From Verrucomicrobiota bacterium (GTDB taxonomy: Bacteria > Verrucomicrobiota > Verrucomicrobiia > Limisphaerales > AV2), in contig QHPA01000034.1 of the NCBI GenBank assembly GCA_003218935.1, positions 1-5,394 on the forward strand: 5,394 nt of DNA, given 5' to 3'. Each line of letters begins with the position of its first letter. The stretch's first letter is position 1. The notes below the pieces were generated by a model. The model did not search any database. It worked only from the letters and a program-made list of their open reading frames with translations, and was not told the DNA's origin. This document shows, in pieces, positions 1-5,394 of the stretch. A program made the translations under genes and the position numbers.

Positions 1-1528
1 CTTGCTCCATGCGTTTGAGCGGGATACCCGTCCATTTGGCGACGACGTGCATGATGTCGTCCTCGTCCACTTTCACCCGCTTTTCTTCGCGGGTTGTCTT
101 CCACGCGCTCAAGAACGATTCCAGTTTTTCCTTGGCCTGCTTTTCCTTGTCGCGCATCGCCGCAGCGCCTTCAAAGTCCTGTTCTTTAATCGCGCGTTCT
201 TTGCGCGTCTTGATCTCCTCGATTTCCACCTCCAGTTGCTTCACGTCCGGCGGCCGGGTCATCGCGCCGATGCGCGCGCGCGAACCGGCCTCATCCATCA
301 CGTCAATGGCTTTGTCCGGCAGGAAGCGACCGGTGATGTAGCGGTCGGACAACCTGACCGCGGCTTCCAGCGCCTTGTCCGTCAAATCAATCTTGTGATG
401 TTCCTCGTATTTCGGGCGAAGTCCTTTCAAGATCAGGACGGCCTCATCAATCGAAGGCGCCTCAACCTTGACCGCCTGGAACCGGCGTTCCAGCGCCGCA
501 TCCTTCTCAATGTATTTGCGATACTCGGTCAGCGTCGTGGCGCCAATGCACTGCATCTCGCCTCGGCTCAACGCCGGCTTGATGATGTTGGAAGCGTCCA
601 TGGTGCCTTCGGCTGAGCCGGCGCCCACGATCGTGTGCAACTCGTCGATGAACAAAATGATGTTCTTGGCACGGCGGATTTCATCCATCACGGCCTTGAT
701 GCGTTCCTCGAACTGGCCGCGATACTTGGTGCCAGCGACCATCAACGCCAGGTCGAGCGTGATGACGCGCTTGTCTCGCAACAGTTCGGGCACATTGCCT
801 TTGGCTATCTCCTGGGCCAAACCTTCCACAATCGCCGTCTTGCCCACACCCGCTTCACCCAGCAGAACCGGGTTGTTCTTGGTGCGGCGACAGAGGATTT
901 GAATCACGCGCTCGATCTCGTTCTTGCGCCCGATGACCGGGTCCATCTCGCCTTTGCGGGCGATCTCGGTCAGATCGCGGCCAAACGCTTTCAGCGCGGG
1001 CGTCTTGACTTCGCCCTTTTTCTCGGCTGGCGCCTTCTCCGCGCCCTCGCCCGCCGGCGCATCCTCGGACGCCTGGAAATTGGGATCGAGTTCCTTCAAA
1101 ATCTCCTGTCGCGTCTGCTCGATATCGACATCCAGGTTCTTGAGCACGCGCGCGGCGACGCCGTCGCCTTCGCGCAACAGGCCCAGCAGAATATGCTCGG
1201 TGCCGACGTAAGTGTGATTCAGCGCCTTGGCTTCCTTCGCTGCCAGGGCCAGAACCTTTTTAACCCGCGGTGTGTAGGGGATGTTGCCGATCATCTTCTG
1301 GTCGGGGCCGGTGCCGACCTGCTTCTCGACTTCCATCCGGACGGTCTCCAGGTCGAGCCCCATTTTTTGGAGCACGTTGACGGCGACGCCCTGGCCAAGT
1401 TTGATCAAGCCGAGCAACAGGTGCTCGGTGCCGACGAAATTGTGATTGAAGCGGTCAGCTTCTTTGCGCGCCAGCGCCAGTACCTGCTGCGCTCGCGGCG
1501 TGAAATTATTCATGGCTTCATCGCTCAT
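1..1528 (-). CDS. clpC: ClpC, AAA+ unfoldase subunit of the ClpCP protease (3' end outside window)
   Basis: This is the ATP-driven unfoldase that delivers substrates to the ClpP peptidase in the cytoplasm. I translated 509 residues from the ATG at 1528; the frame stays open to the window edge, so the second AAA+ module and the C-terminus (about 300 residues in the family) are missing. Two Clp N-domain repeats cover roughly residues 8-145, each with the GTEH(I/L)LLG signature. A charged Ala/Glu/Lys linker follows at about 152-176. AAA module 1 has Walker A GEAGVGKT (224-231), Walker B IILFIDE (290-296), sensor GATT (329-332) and the arginine-finger region ERRF (347-350). The middle region carries a UVR motif at about 437-470, which separates ClpC from ClpA and ClpB. 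Glu35 and Glu111 match the phospho-arginine-docking glutamates E32 and E106 of Bacillus ClpC. An alternative start is Met6 (1513); only a weak AAGAGA precedes Met1. It lies 95 bases downstream of mcsB. Confidence 0.96.
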   Translation of the reverse strand, partial: MSDEAMNNFTPRAQQVLALARKEADRFNHNFVGTEHLLLGLIKLGQGVAVNVLQKMGLDLETVRMEVEKQVGTGPDQKMIGNIPYTPRVKKVLALAAKEAKALNHTYVGTEHILLGLLREGDGVAARVLKNLDVDIEQTRQEILKELDPNFQASEDAPAGEGAEKAPAEKKGEVKTPALKAFGRDLTEIARKGEMDPVIGRKNEIERVIQILCRRTKNNPVLLGEAGVGKTAIVEGLAQEIAKGNVPELLRDKRVITLDLALMVAGTKYRGQFEERIKAVMDEIRRAKNIILFIDELHTIVGAGSAEGTMDASNIIKPALSRGEMQCIGATTLTEYRKYIEKDAALERRFQAVKVEAPSIDEAVLILKGLRPKYEEHHKIDLTDKALEAAVRLSDRYITGRFLPDKAIDVMDEAGSRARIGAMTRPPDVKQLEVEIEEIKTRKERAIKEQDFEGAAAMRDKEKQAKEKLESFLSAWKTTREEKRVKVDEDDIMHVVAKWTGIPLKRMEQ

Positions 1529-1623
1529 AGTTCTCTTGGCTCAACATGCTTTGAACGGCGCCATTTGTCCAGCGTTCTCAGGGCCTGGCAGAGGTGCAGT
1601 GTGCATTTTCAGTCCGGGAATGT

Positions 1624-2739
1624 CTAGGAAGCAGACGACTTGTCGGACTTGGATCCTTCCGACCGCGGCGGCGTGACGGGACGACTCACGTTGCGCAAAC
1701 GCTCGCGCAGCATGTCCGCGCGGAGCAAGTCCCGCTCCTCAGCGGAAAGCTTTTCCGAGAGCTGCTGCTGCAAATGCGCCGGCTGAGTCAGGATGAACAA
1801 TTCGTCCACCAGCGACCGCTCAACGCCGGGCAACATTCCCAAATCGATCCCCAGGCGCATCAGCGAGAGCAGGTTCATCGTTTCCTTGGAGGAGATGCTG
1901 TGCGCATTGGCCAAAATGCCGTAGGCGCGGCCAATGTGATTGAAGACCATTTTTGGTTTCTTTTCCAGCAACGATCCTCGCGCGTTTTCTTCGTGCTCGA
2001 TGAGCTGCGTCAGCACTTTGTTGAGCCGCTCTACGATGTCCGTCTCGGCTTCGCCCAGGGTCATCTGGTTTGAGACCTGAAAGACGTTGCCGAGCGCCTC
2101 GGTGCCTTCGCCGTAAAGCCCGCGCACCGCCAGGCCGAGTTTGTTGACGGCTTGAATGATCTGATTGATCTGCTCGGACAACACCAGCGCGGGCAGGTGC
2201 AGCATCGCGCTGACGCGGATGCCGGTGCCGATATTGGTAGGACAAGCGGTCAGGTAACCGAGGTTATTGGAAAAAGCGTAGTCGAGCCGCTTCTCCAGAA
2301 TCGTGTCCACCTGGTCTATCGCCAGCCACGCCGAGCGCAGTTGCAGGCCGGGGCGCAAGGCTTGCATGCGCAGATGATCTTCCTCGTTGATCATCACACA
2401 AAGCGATTCTTCCTTGTTCAGCACCAGCCCGCTGCCAACGCCTTTGGCCGCGTGCTCGCGGCTGATTAAATGGCGCTCGACCAGGATTTGCTTGTCCATC
2501 GCGCTCAGATTGTCCATCGATTCGGAAAACGCGCCGCTCATCTGCGGCAAACTTTCCACTGCGGGCCGGATCGCCTCCAGCGCTTTGACGCGATCAGGCT
2601 TTTTCGCCCAACCGGGGAACGGAAAGTCTTTAAGGTTCCGGGCCAGCCGGACGCGGCTGGACATCACAATCCGGTCGTGCGGGCCTTCCCGTTTGCACGA
2701 CTGCGCCGGGGCCGCGAGGAATTCCTTGATGTTCTTCAT
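1624..2739 (-). CDS. mcsB: McsB, protein arginine kinase
   Basis: McsB transfers phosphate from ATP to arginine side chains of misfolded proteins, marking them for ClpCP. The 371 residues run collinear with Bacillus McsB (about 363) and have the phosphagen-kinase fold signatures: SSRVRLARN (27-35), the NEED loop (118-121) with DHLR after it, the CPTNIGTG motif with the catalytic-type cysteine at 166, and the NVFQVSNQMTLG segment (218-229). The C-terminal RDxxRA motif, which forms the allosteric phospho-arginine pocket unique to McsB among phosphagen kinases, is intact at 336-341 (RDLLRA). The last 20 residues are a Ser/Lys/Pro-rich tail of low complexity. The gene starts 4 bases after the mcsA stop, and I see no good Shine-Dalgarno sequence, so translation is probably coupled to mcsA. 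Creatine/arginine kinase proper is unlikely because of the RDxxRA motif and the neighbours. Confidence 0.96.
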   Translation of the reverse strand: MKNIKEFLAAPAQSCKREGPHDRIVMSSRVRLARNLKDFPFPGWAKKPDRVKALEAIRPAVESLPQMSGAFSESMDNLSAMDKQILVERHLISREHAAKGVGSGLVLNKEESLCVMINEEDHLRMQALRPGLQLRSAWLAIDQVDTILEKRLDYAFSNNLGYLTACPTNIGTGIRVSAMLHLPALVLSEQINQIIQAVNKLGLAVRGLYGEGTEALGNVFQVSNQMTLGEAETDIVERLNKVLTQLIEHEENARGSLLEKKPKMVFNHIGRAYGILANAHSISSKETMNLLSLMRLGIDLGMLPGVERSLVDELFILTQPAHLQQQLSEKLSAEERDLLRADMLRERLRNVSRPVTPPRSEGSKSDKSSAS

Positions 2740-2743
2740 GGCT

Positions 2744-3253
2744 TCAGCCGGTAGTCAGGTTGTCGAACTTTTCGCGCGTTTGCTTGATCTCGTCACGCAA
2801 AAGCGCGGCCTGCTCGAAATCCTCGTCGCCGACAGCCTTCTCCAACTGCTTTTGCAGTCGGTTGAGTTTTTCGATGTAGTCCTTGTGCTGCTGCAAAGGT
2901 TGCGGAACTTTGCCGACATGTTTGATCCCTTTGTGCATTGACTTGAGCAGCCCTTCCAGGCCCTCGGCAAATGTCGTGTAACAATCGGCACAGCCCAGCC
3001 GCCCGGTCTTTTTGAAGTCGGCCTGGGTGAAACCGCAAGCGGGACATTTAAGATCGGACCCGGCGGCGGCCTGCGCCATTTCCTGCGCCGCGCCCAGTCC
3101 GAGCAACAGGTCGGCCAGCGAAAAGCCGGTCGGATCGTCAACCCCCTTTTCCTTCGAGCACGCCTCGCACAGGTCCACCTTCTTGGTTTTGCCTTCTACC
3201 ATCTGAGTCAGGTGGACCGTAGCCACGTTCTGTTTGCAAATGTCGCACAGCAT
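2744..3253 (-). CDS. mcsA: McsA, zinc-binding activator of McsB
   Basis: McsA is the adaptor that binds and stimulates the McsB arginine kinase. The 169-residue product (about 185 in Bacillus) has four CxxC knuckles: C3/C6, C29/C32, C70/C73 and C88/C91, enough for two zinc sites. It ends in a UVR motif at about 126-160 that includes DEDFEQAALLRDEI. I chose the ATG at 3253 because the family begins MLCDxC and the frame upstream, back to 3298, gives unrelated residues. A GGAGG lies 11 bases upstream, inside the last codons of the preceding small gene. That gene ends 7 bases before this start. The mcsB start follows 4 bases after this stop. The family is sometimes annotated as a UvrB/UvrC motif-containing protein, but the adjacency to mcsB and clpC makes McsA the better call. 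Confidence 0.95.
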   Translation of the reverse strand: MLCDICKQNVATVHLTQMVEGKTKKVDLCEACSKEKGVDDPTGFSLADLLLGLGAAQEMAQAAAGSDLKCPACGFTQADFKKTGRLGCADCYTTFAEGLEGLLKSMHKGIKHVGKVPQPLQQHKDYIEKLNRLQKQLEKAVGDEDFEQAALLRDEIKQTREKFDNLTTG

Positions 3254-3260
3254 ATATCTC

Positions 3261-3446
3261 TCATCCTCCAGACTGGCCCAACTTGCACCTGCTCTCAAGC
3301 AGCTTGATTAAGGAAAATCCGCTCCGGTCGCCCTTGCCTTCTGCCTTCGAGCAGGCTTCGTAAAAGTGGACAGGGTTCTCTTTACCCGCCATTTGCCGGG
3401 TAATATGCACCGTCGCCGCGTTCTGTCCACAGAAGTCGCAAAGCAT
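3261..3446 (-). CDS. Stand-alone McsA N-terminal-like zinc domain protein
   Basis: This 61-residue protein aligns without gaps to the first 50 residues of the adjacent McsA, with 28 identities by my hand count, including MLCDxC at the start, QNxATVHxT, EACSK and GFSL. It then ends ESRCKLGQSGG and lacks the second zinc pair and the UVR motif of McsA. Of the four expected zinc ligands, C3, C6 and C32 are present, but the position of McsA C29 is Tyr29. An extra Cys54 near the end could substitute, which is speculation. It starts 14 bases after the aminotransferase stop, with no convincing Shine-Dalgarno sequence, and its final codons contain the ribosome binding site of mcsA. It looks like a tandem partial duplication of mcsA. 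It could be a functional McsA/McsB modulator, a zinc or redox sensor, or a decaying copy; the clean reading frame and operon packing favour a real gene. Function is not known to me. Confidence 0.75.
   Translation of the reverse strand: MLCDFCGQNAATVHITRQMAGKENPVHFYEACSKAEGKGDRSGFSLIKLLESRCKLGQSGG
3265..3269 (-). promoter_or_regulatory. Ribosome binding site of mcsA
   Basis: The minus strand reads GGAGG here, 11 bases before the mcsA ATG at 3253. It overlaps the last two glycine codons of the upstream small McsA-like gene, whose TGA follows at once. The site decides the McsA start at MLCDIC over the longer in-frame ATG at 3298. Its position suggests that ribosomes finishing the small gene help to load mcsA. 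Confidence 0.65.
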
Positions 3447-3460
3447 ATTTCAGCGCACAC

Positions 3461-4342
3461 TCAACCCATTTCATCGTAGATCGGTTCACCCGAAATTTTC
3501 GTCAACGCGTGGTATTTCTCCACCAGCTTGCCGGTCAGCGGCCCCGGCCTGCCGGTGCCGATCACCCGTCCGTCTATCTTGACGATCGGAATCAGTTCCG
3601 CGCCCGTGCCGGTCAGGAAACACTCGTCCGCGTTGAACAGATCATAGCGGGTCAGATTCGGCTCCGCGACGGTCACGCCTTCCTCCCGCGCCAGGTCCAT
3701 CACGACGCCGCGGGTTATACCATGCAACGCGCCCGCCGACAACGGCGGCGTGAGCACCCGCCCGGCCTTGACAATGAAAATGTTGTCGCCGGTGCATTCG
3801 GAGACGAATCCTTCGGCGTTCAACATGACGGCCTCTTCGCAACCGGCGGTGTTCGCCTCTATTTTCGCGAGGATGTTGTTCAGGTAATTCAACGACTTGA
3901 TGGCCGGGTTCAGCGCGCTGTGTAAATTGCGCGTAGTCGGCACGGTGACGATTTCCATTCCTTTCTCGTATAGTTCCGGGGCATAAAGCTGGATTGTGTC
4001 GGCGATGATAATGATGGACGGATCCTTGCACCGGTTCGGATTCAACCCGAGCGTCCCGATGCCGCGCGTCACCAATAGACGAATGTAGCCATCGCGGATG
4101 CCGTTTTGGCGACAGGTTTCGACGACCGCCTTCATCACTTCCCCGTGCGACATCGGAATGTCTAGCAGGATTGCTTTCGCGGAATAGAACAAACGGTCGA
4201 TGTGCTCCTTGAGTTGGAAGACGCGCCCGTTGTAAGCGCGAATCCCCTCAAAAATGCCGTCGCCATAAAGCAACCCGTGATCGAACACGGAAATTTTGGC
4301 GTTCTTCTCGTCGCAATACTTGCCGTCAACGTAGATTTTCAT
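3461..4342 (-). CDS. ilvE: Branched-chain amino acid aminotransferase (class IV, PLP)
   Basis: This is a fold-type IV pyridoxal-phosphate aminotransferase that most likely makes or breaks down leucine, isoleucine and valine by exchange with 2-oxoglutarate/glutamate in the cytoplasm. The 293 residues match the short IlvE form (about 290-310). The PLP lysine is K149 in NPAIKSLNYLNN, the pyridine-nitrogen glutamate is E182 in FVSECTGDNIF, and R50 in HIDRLFYSA is the expected phosphate-side arginine. The cofactor-phosphate loops are LHGITRG (206-212) and TGTGAEL (244-250). The FEGIRAY stretch (31-37) is typical of branched-chain enzymes; D-alanine aminotransferase or aminodeoxychorismate lyase are less likely alternatives. 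The start MKIYVDG fits the family. No Shine-Dalgarno sequence precedes it; an inverted repeat does. It is probably the first gene of the mcsA transcript, 14 bases before the small McsA-like gene. No metabolic link to protein quality control is evident. Confidence 0.9.
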   Translation of the reverse strand: MKIYVDGKYCDEKNAKISVFDHGLLYGDGIFEGIRAYNGRVFQLKEHIDRLFYSAKAILLDIPMSHGEVMKAVVETCRQNGIRDGYIRLLVTRGIGTLGLNPNRCKDPSIIIIADTIQLYAPELYEKGMEIVTVPTTRNLHSALNPAIKSLNYLNNILAKIEANTAGCEEAVMLNAEGFVSECTGDNIFIVKAGRVLTPPLSAGALHGITRGVVMDLAREEGVTVAEPNLTRYDLFNADECFLTGTGAELIPIVKIDGRVIGTGRPGPLTGKLVEKYHALTKISGEPIYDEMG

Positions 4343-4471
4343 GCCCGTAGAACCGCGGCAGCCTACGGTAAGCGGCCAGCAGGGCGCAACTGAAGAATAG
4401 GCGGACGGAGCGGTGTGGTCTTGCGCCTCATGTCGTTCAATGCCTCAGCACTCCAACGCTCTTTGCCTTCG
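4343..4471. other. Intergenic region between lolD and ilvE
   Basis: These 129 bases separate two apparent transcription units. They hold the inverted repeat next to ilvE and a 22-codon ATG frame (4431-4363, minus) rich in Arg and Pro, which has no ribosome binding site and no run of branched-chain codons, so I do not call it a leader peptide. No strong -35/-10 pair and no terminator with a T-run is visible after lolD, although a promoter for the ilvE-mcsAB unit would be expected here. Confidence 0.5.
4345..4368 (-). repeat. Inverted repeat directly upstream of ilvE start
   Basis: On the minus strand CCGTAG (4368-4363) and CTACGG (4350-4345) form a perfect 6-bp inverted repeat around a 12-base loop that itself contains the palindrome CCGCGG. 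The hairpin would end 2 bases before the ilvE ATG, in the place where a ribosome binding site would be expected. There is no T-run, so it is not a standard terminator. It could be a translational control element, part of a dispersed intergenic repeat, or chance. Confidence 0.45.
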
Positions 4472-5233
4472 TCAGACCGGTTCCCCTTTCACCTGACCGT
4501 CCACCAGTTCGATCACTCGGGGAGCGCGAGCCGCCAACTTCGAGTCATGGGTCGCGATAATGAGTGTCGTCCGGCGCTCGGCACGCAACGCGCAGAGCAA
4601 TTCAATGGTCTCCTCGCCGGTATGAGAATCGAGATTGCCGGTCGGCTCATCCGCCAGAATCAGCTCCGGTTCGTTGACCAGCGCCCGCGCAATAGCGACG
4701 CGTTGCTGTTCGCCGCCAGAGAGCTCGTACGGCCGATGCTCCAGGCGTTCGCCCAGTCCGACTCGCTTCAGTAATTCGCGTCCGCGCGCCGCGGCTTGCG
4801 ACGCGTTCATCCGCGCCATCCGCGCCGGCAGACAAACATTCTCCAGGGCGGACAGTTCCGGCAACAAATGGTAAGCCTGGAAAACAAAACCGATTTTGCG
4901 ATTGCGAAATCGCGAAAGTTCCAAACCAGGCATCGCCGCCAGATTTCTCCCGTCGAACCACACTTCGCCCGCCGTCGGCGCGTCCAGTCCGCCGAGCAAA
5001 TGCATCAAGGTGCTCTTGCCCGCGCCCGACGCTCCGCGCACCAACAGGAAATCGCCGCGGGCGACCGTCAGGTTCAGGTGCCGCAACACTTCGAGCGACC
5101 GCTTGCCGATGGAGTACGTTTTCGCGACGTCCCGCGCGTTCACCAGTGCCTGGTTCGCCTGGACGGTCAGCGGCGCATCCTGTTTTCCGGGGTCCGCTCT
5201 CCGGCACTCCGTCTCCTTCGCCGTTTCACTCAT
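4472..5233 (-). CDS. lolD: LolD-like ABC transporter ATP-binding protein
   Basis: This is the ATPase of an FtsX-type ABC system, most similar in style to LolD, which powers release of lipoproteins from the inner membrane for transport to the outer membrane. In its 253 residues I see Walker [10 protein letters not shown] (67-75), the Q-loop in [12 protein letters not shown] (Q119), the signature LSGGEQQR (171-178), Walker B LILADE (191-196) with D-loop GNLD (199-202), and the switch histidine H229 in ATHD. The [16 protein letters not shown] stretch is characteristic of the LolD/MacB/FtsE group. About 30 residues precede the usual domain start; I kept the first ATG because GGAGG lies 9 bases before it and its ATG overlaps the permease stop by 8 bases. 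The partner permease is upstream. A MacB-type macrolide or peptide exporter ATPase, or another LolD-like exporter, cannot be excluded from this gene alone. Confidence 0.9.
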   Translation of the reverse strand: MSETAKETECRRADPGKQDAPLTVQANQALVNARDVAKTYSIGKRSLEVLRHLNLTVARGDFLLVRGASGAGKSTLMHLLGGLDAPTAGEVWFDGRNLAAMPGLELSRFRNRKIGFVFQAYHLLPELSALENVCLPARMARMNASQAAARGRELLKRVGLGERLEHRPYELSGGEQQRVAIARALVNEPELILADEPTGNLDSHTGEETIELLCALRAERRTTLIIATHDSKLAARAPRVIELVDGQVKGEPV

Positions 5234-5394
5234 ACCGCAGCGCCTCCACGGGCTTGAGTCGTCCCGCGTTCCACGCCGGCAGCACGCCCGCGAGCAAACA
5301 AATCAGGAGCGACCCGCCGCAAATCACGATGATGTCGCGTGGCAGCATCAACGCGGGCAATTCATACAGATTGTAGATCGAGGCGGGGAACAAC
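5226..5394 (-). CDS. ABC transporter permease, FtsX/LolC-E family (C-terminal end only)
   Basis: Only the last 56 codons are in the window; the gene continues beyond 5394. The visible part reads from LFPASIYNLYELP through a hydrophobic segment, IIVICGGSLLICLLAGVLPA, which is the last transmembrane helix, to the tail [15 protein letters not shown]. The ending PAxxAxxLxPxEALRYE is the hallmark of LolC/LolE and MacB-type permeases, in which the C-terminus is cytoplasmic. The TGA at 5228-5226 overlaps the start of the ATPase gene, so the two proteins are almost certainly made together as one transporter. Length and substrate domain cannot be judged, so LolC, LolE and other FtsX-type permeases remain open. 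Confidence 0.9.
   Translation of the reverse strand, partial: LFPASIYNLYELPALMLPRDIIVICGGSLLICLLAGVLPAWNAGRLKPVEALRYE
5243..5247 (-). promoter_or_regulatory. Ribosome binding site of lolD
   Basis: The minus strand reads GGAGG 9 bases before the ATG at 5233, inside the final codons of the permease (the PVEAL stretch). It supports the long N-terminus chosen for the ATPase and translational coupling of the pair. Confidence 0.6.

Noticed and set aside
1543..1571. Possible clpC promoter on the minus strand: TGGACA, 17-base spacer, CATGTT
   Set aside because: The -10 match is only 3 of 6, and the leader would be just a few bases long. The promoter consensus for this organism is unknown. It stays possible but cannot be supported.
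1529..1623. The 95-base mcsB-clpC gap examined for a terminator or CtsR-type heptad operator
   Set aside because: No hairpin followed by a T-run and no clear tandem heptad repeat was found by eye; only a GGCGCC palindrome stands out, which is too short to interpret.
2..1627. Long plus-strand open frames (204 and 330 codons) opposite clpC, and similar frames opposite mcsB, ilvE and lolD
   Set aside because: They lie antisense to well-supported genes, are rich in Arg, Leu and Gln as expected for shadow frames in GC-rich DNA, and show no recognisable domain.
3253..3298. Longer McsA start at 3298 adding 15 residues
   Set aside because: The extra residues do not match the family, whose N-terminus is MLCDxC, and the GGAGG is placed for the ATG at 3253.
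4363..4431. 22-codon ATG frame on the minus strand upstream of ilvE, considered as an attenuation leader peptide
   Set aside because: It has no ribosome binding site, no run of Leu, Ile or Val codons, and no terminator/antiterminator pair follows; its stop simply falls inside the inverted repeat.

Overview
The window is a compact, GC-rich stretch of chromosome in which every supportable gene lies on the minus strand, so transcription runs from high to low coordinates. The gene content points to a diderm bacterium, most likely of the PVC group; Verrucomicrobiota is my best guess, inferred from gene content and style and not from a marker gene. A LolC/LolD-type ABC transporter, usual in cells with an outer membrane, sits beside an McsA-McsB-ClpC arginine-phosphorylation quality-control cluster that is best known from Firmicutes.

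In transcription order the layout is: (1) the last 56 codons of an FtsX-family ABC permease, 5226-5394, cut by the window edge; (2) its LolD-like ATPase, 4472-5233, overlapping the permease stop by 8 bases; (3) a 129-base intergenic stretch with a perfect 6-bp inverted repeat directly before the next start codon; (4) a branched-chain aminotransferase (IlvE type), 3461-4342; (5) a 61-residue stand-alone copy of the McsA N-terminal zinc domain, 3261-3446; (6) mcsA, 2744-3253; (7) mcsB, 1624-2739; (8) a 95-base gap and then clpC, 1-1528, of which the N-domain, the first AAA+ module and the UVR-containing middle region are present while the second AAA+ module lies outside the window.

The genes from the aminotransferase to mcsB are separated by only 14, 7 and 4 bases and probably form one transcript; clpC may belong to it too. 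Functionally, McsA activates the arginine kinase McsB, McsB phosphorylates arginines on damaged proteins, and the ClpC N-domain recognises phospho-arginine and feeds the protein to ClpP. The key residues I can check for kinase, allosteric pocket and docking sites are all present, so the pathway looks functional. Unlike the Bacillus ctsR-mcsA-mcsB-clpC operon there is no CtsR repressor gene here. Its position is taken by the small McsA-like protein, which has lost one of the four zinc-ligand cysteines. That protein is the most unusual item in the window.

No RNA genes, mobile elements, CRISPR arrays or convincing rho-independent terminators were seen. No stretch longer than 300 bases lacks a gene.
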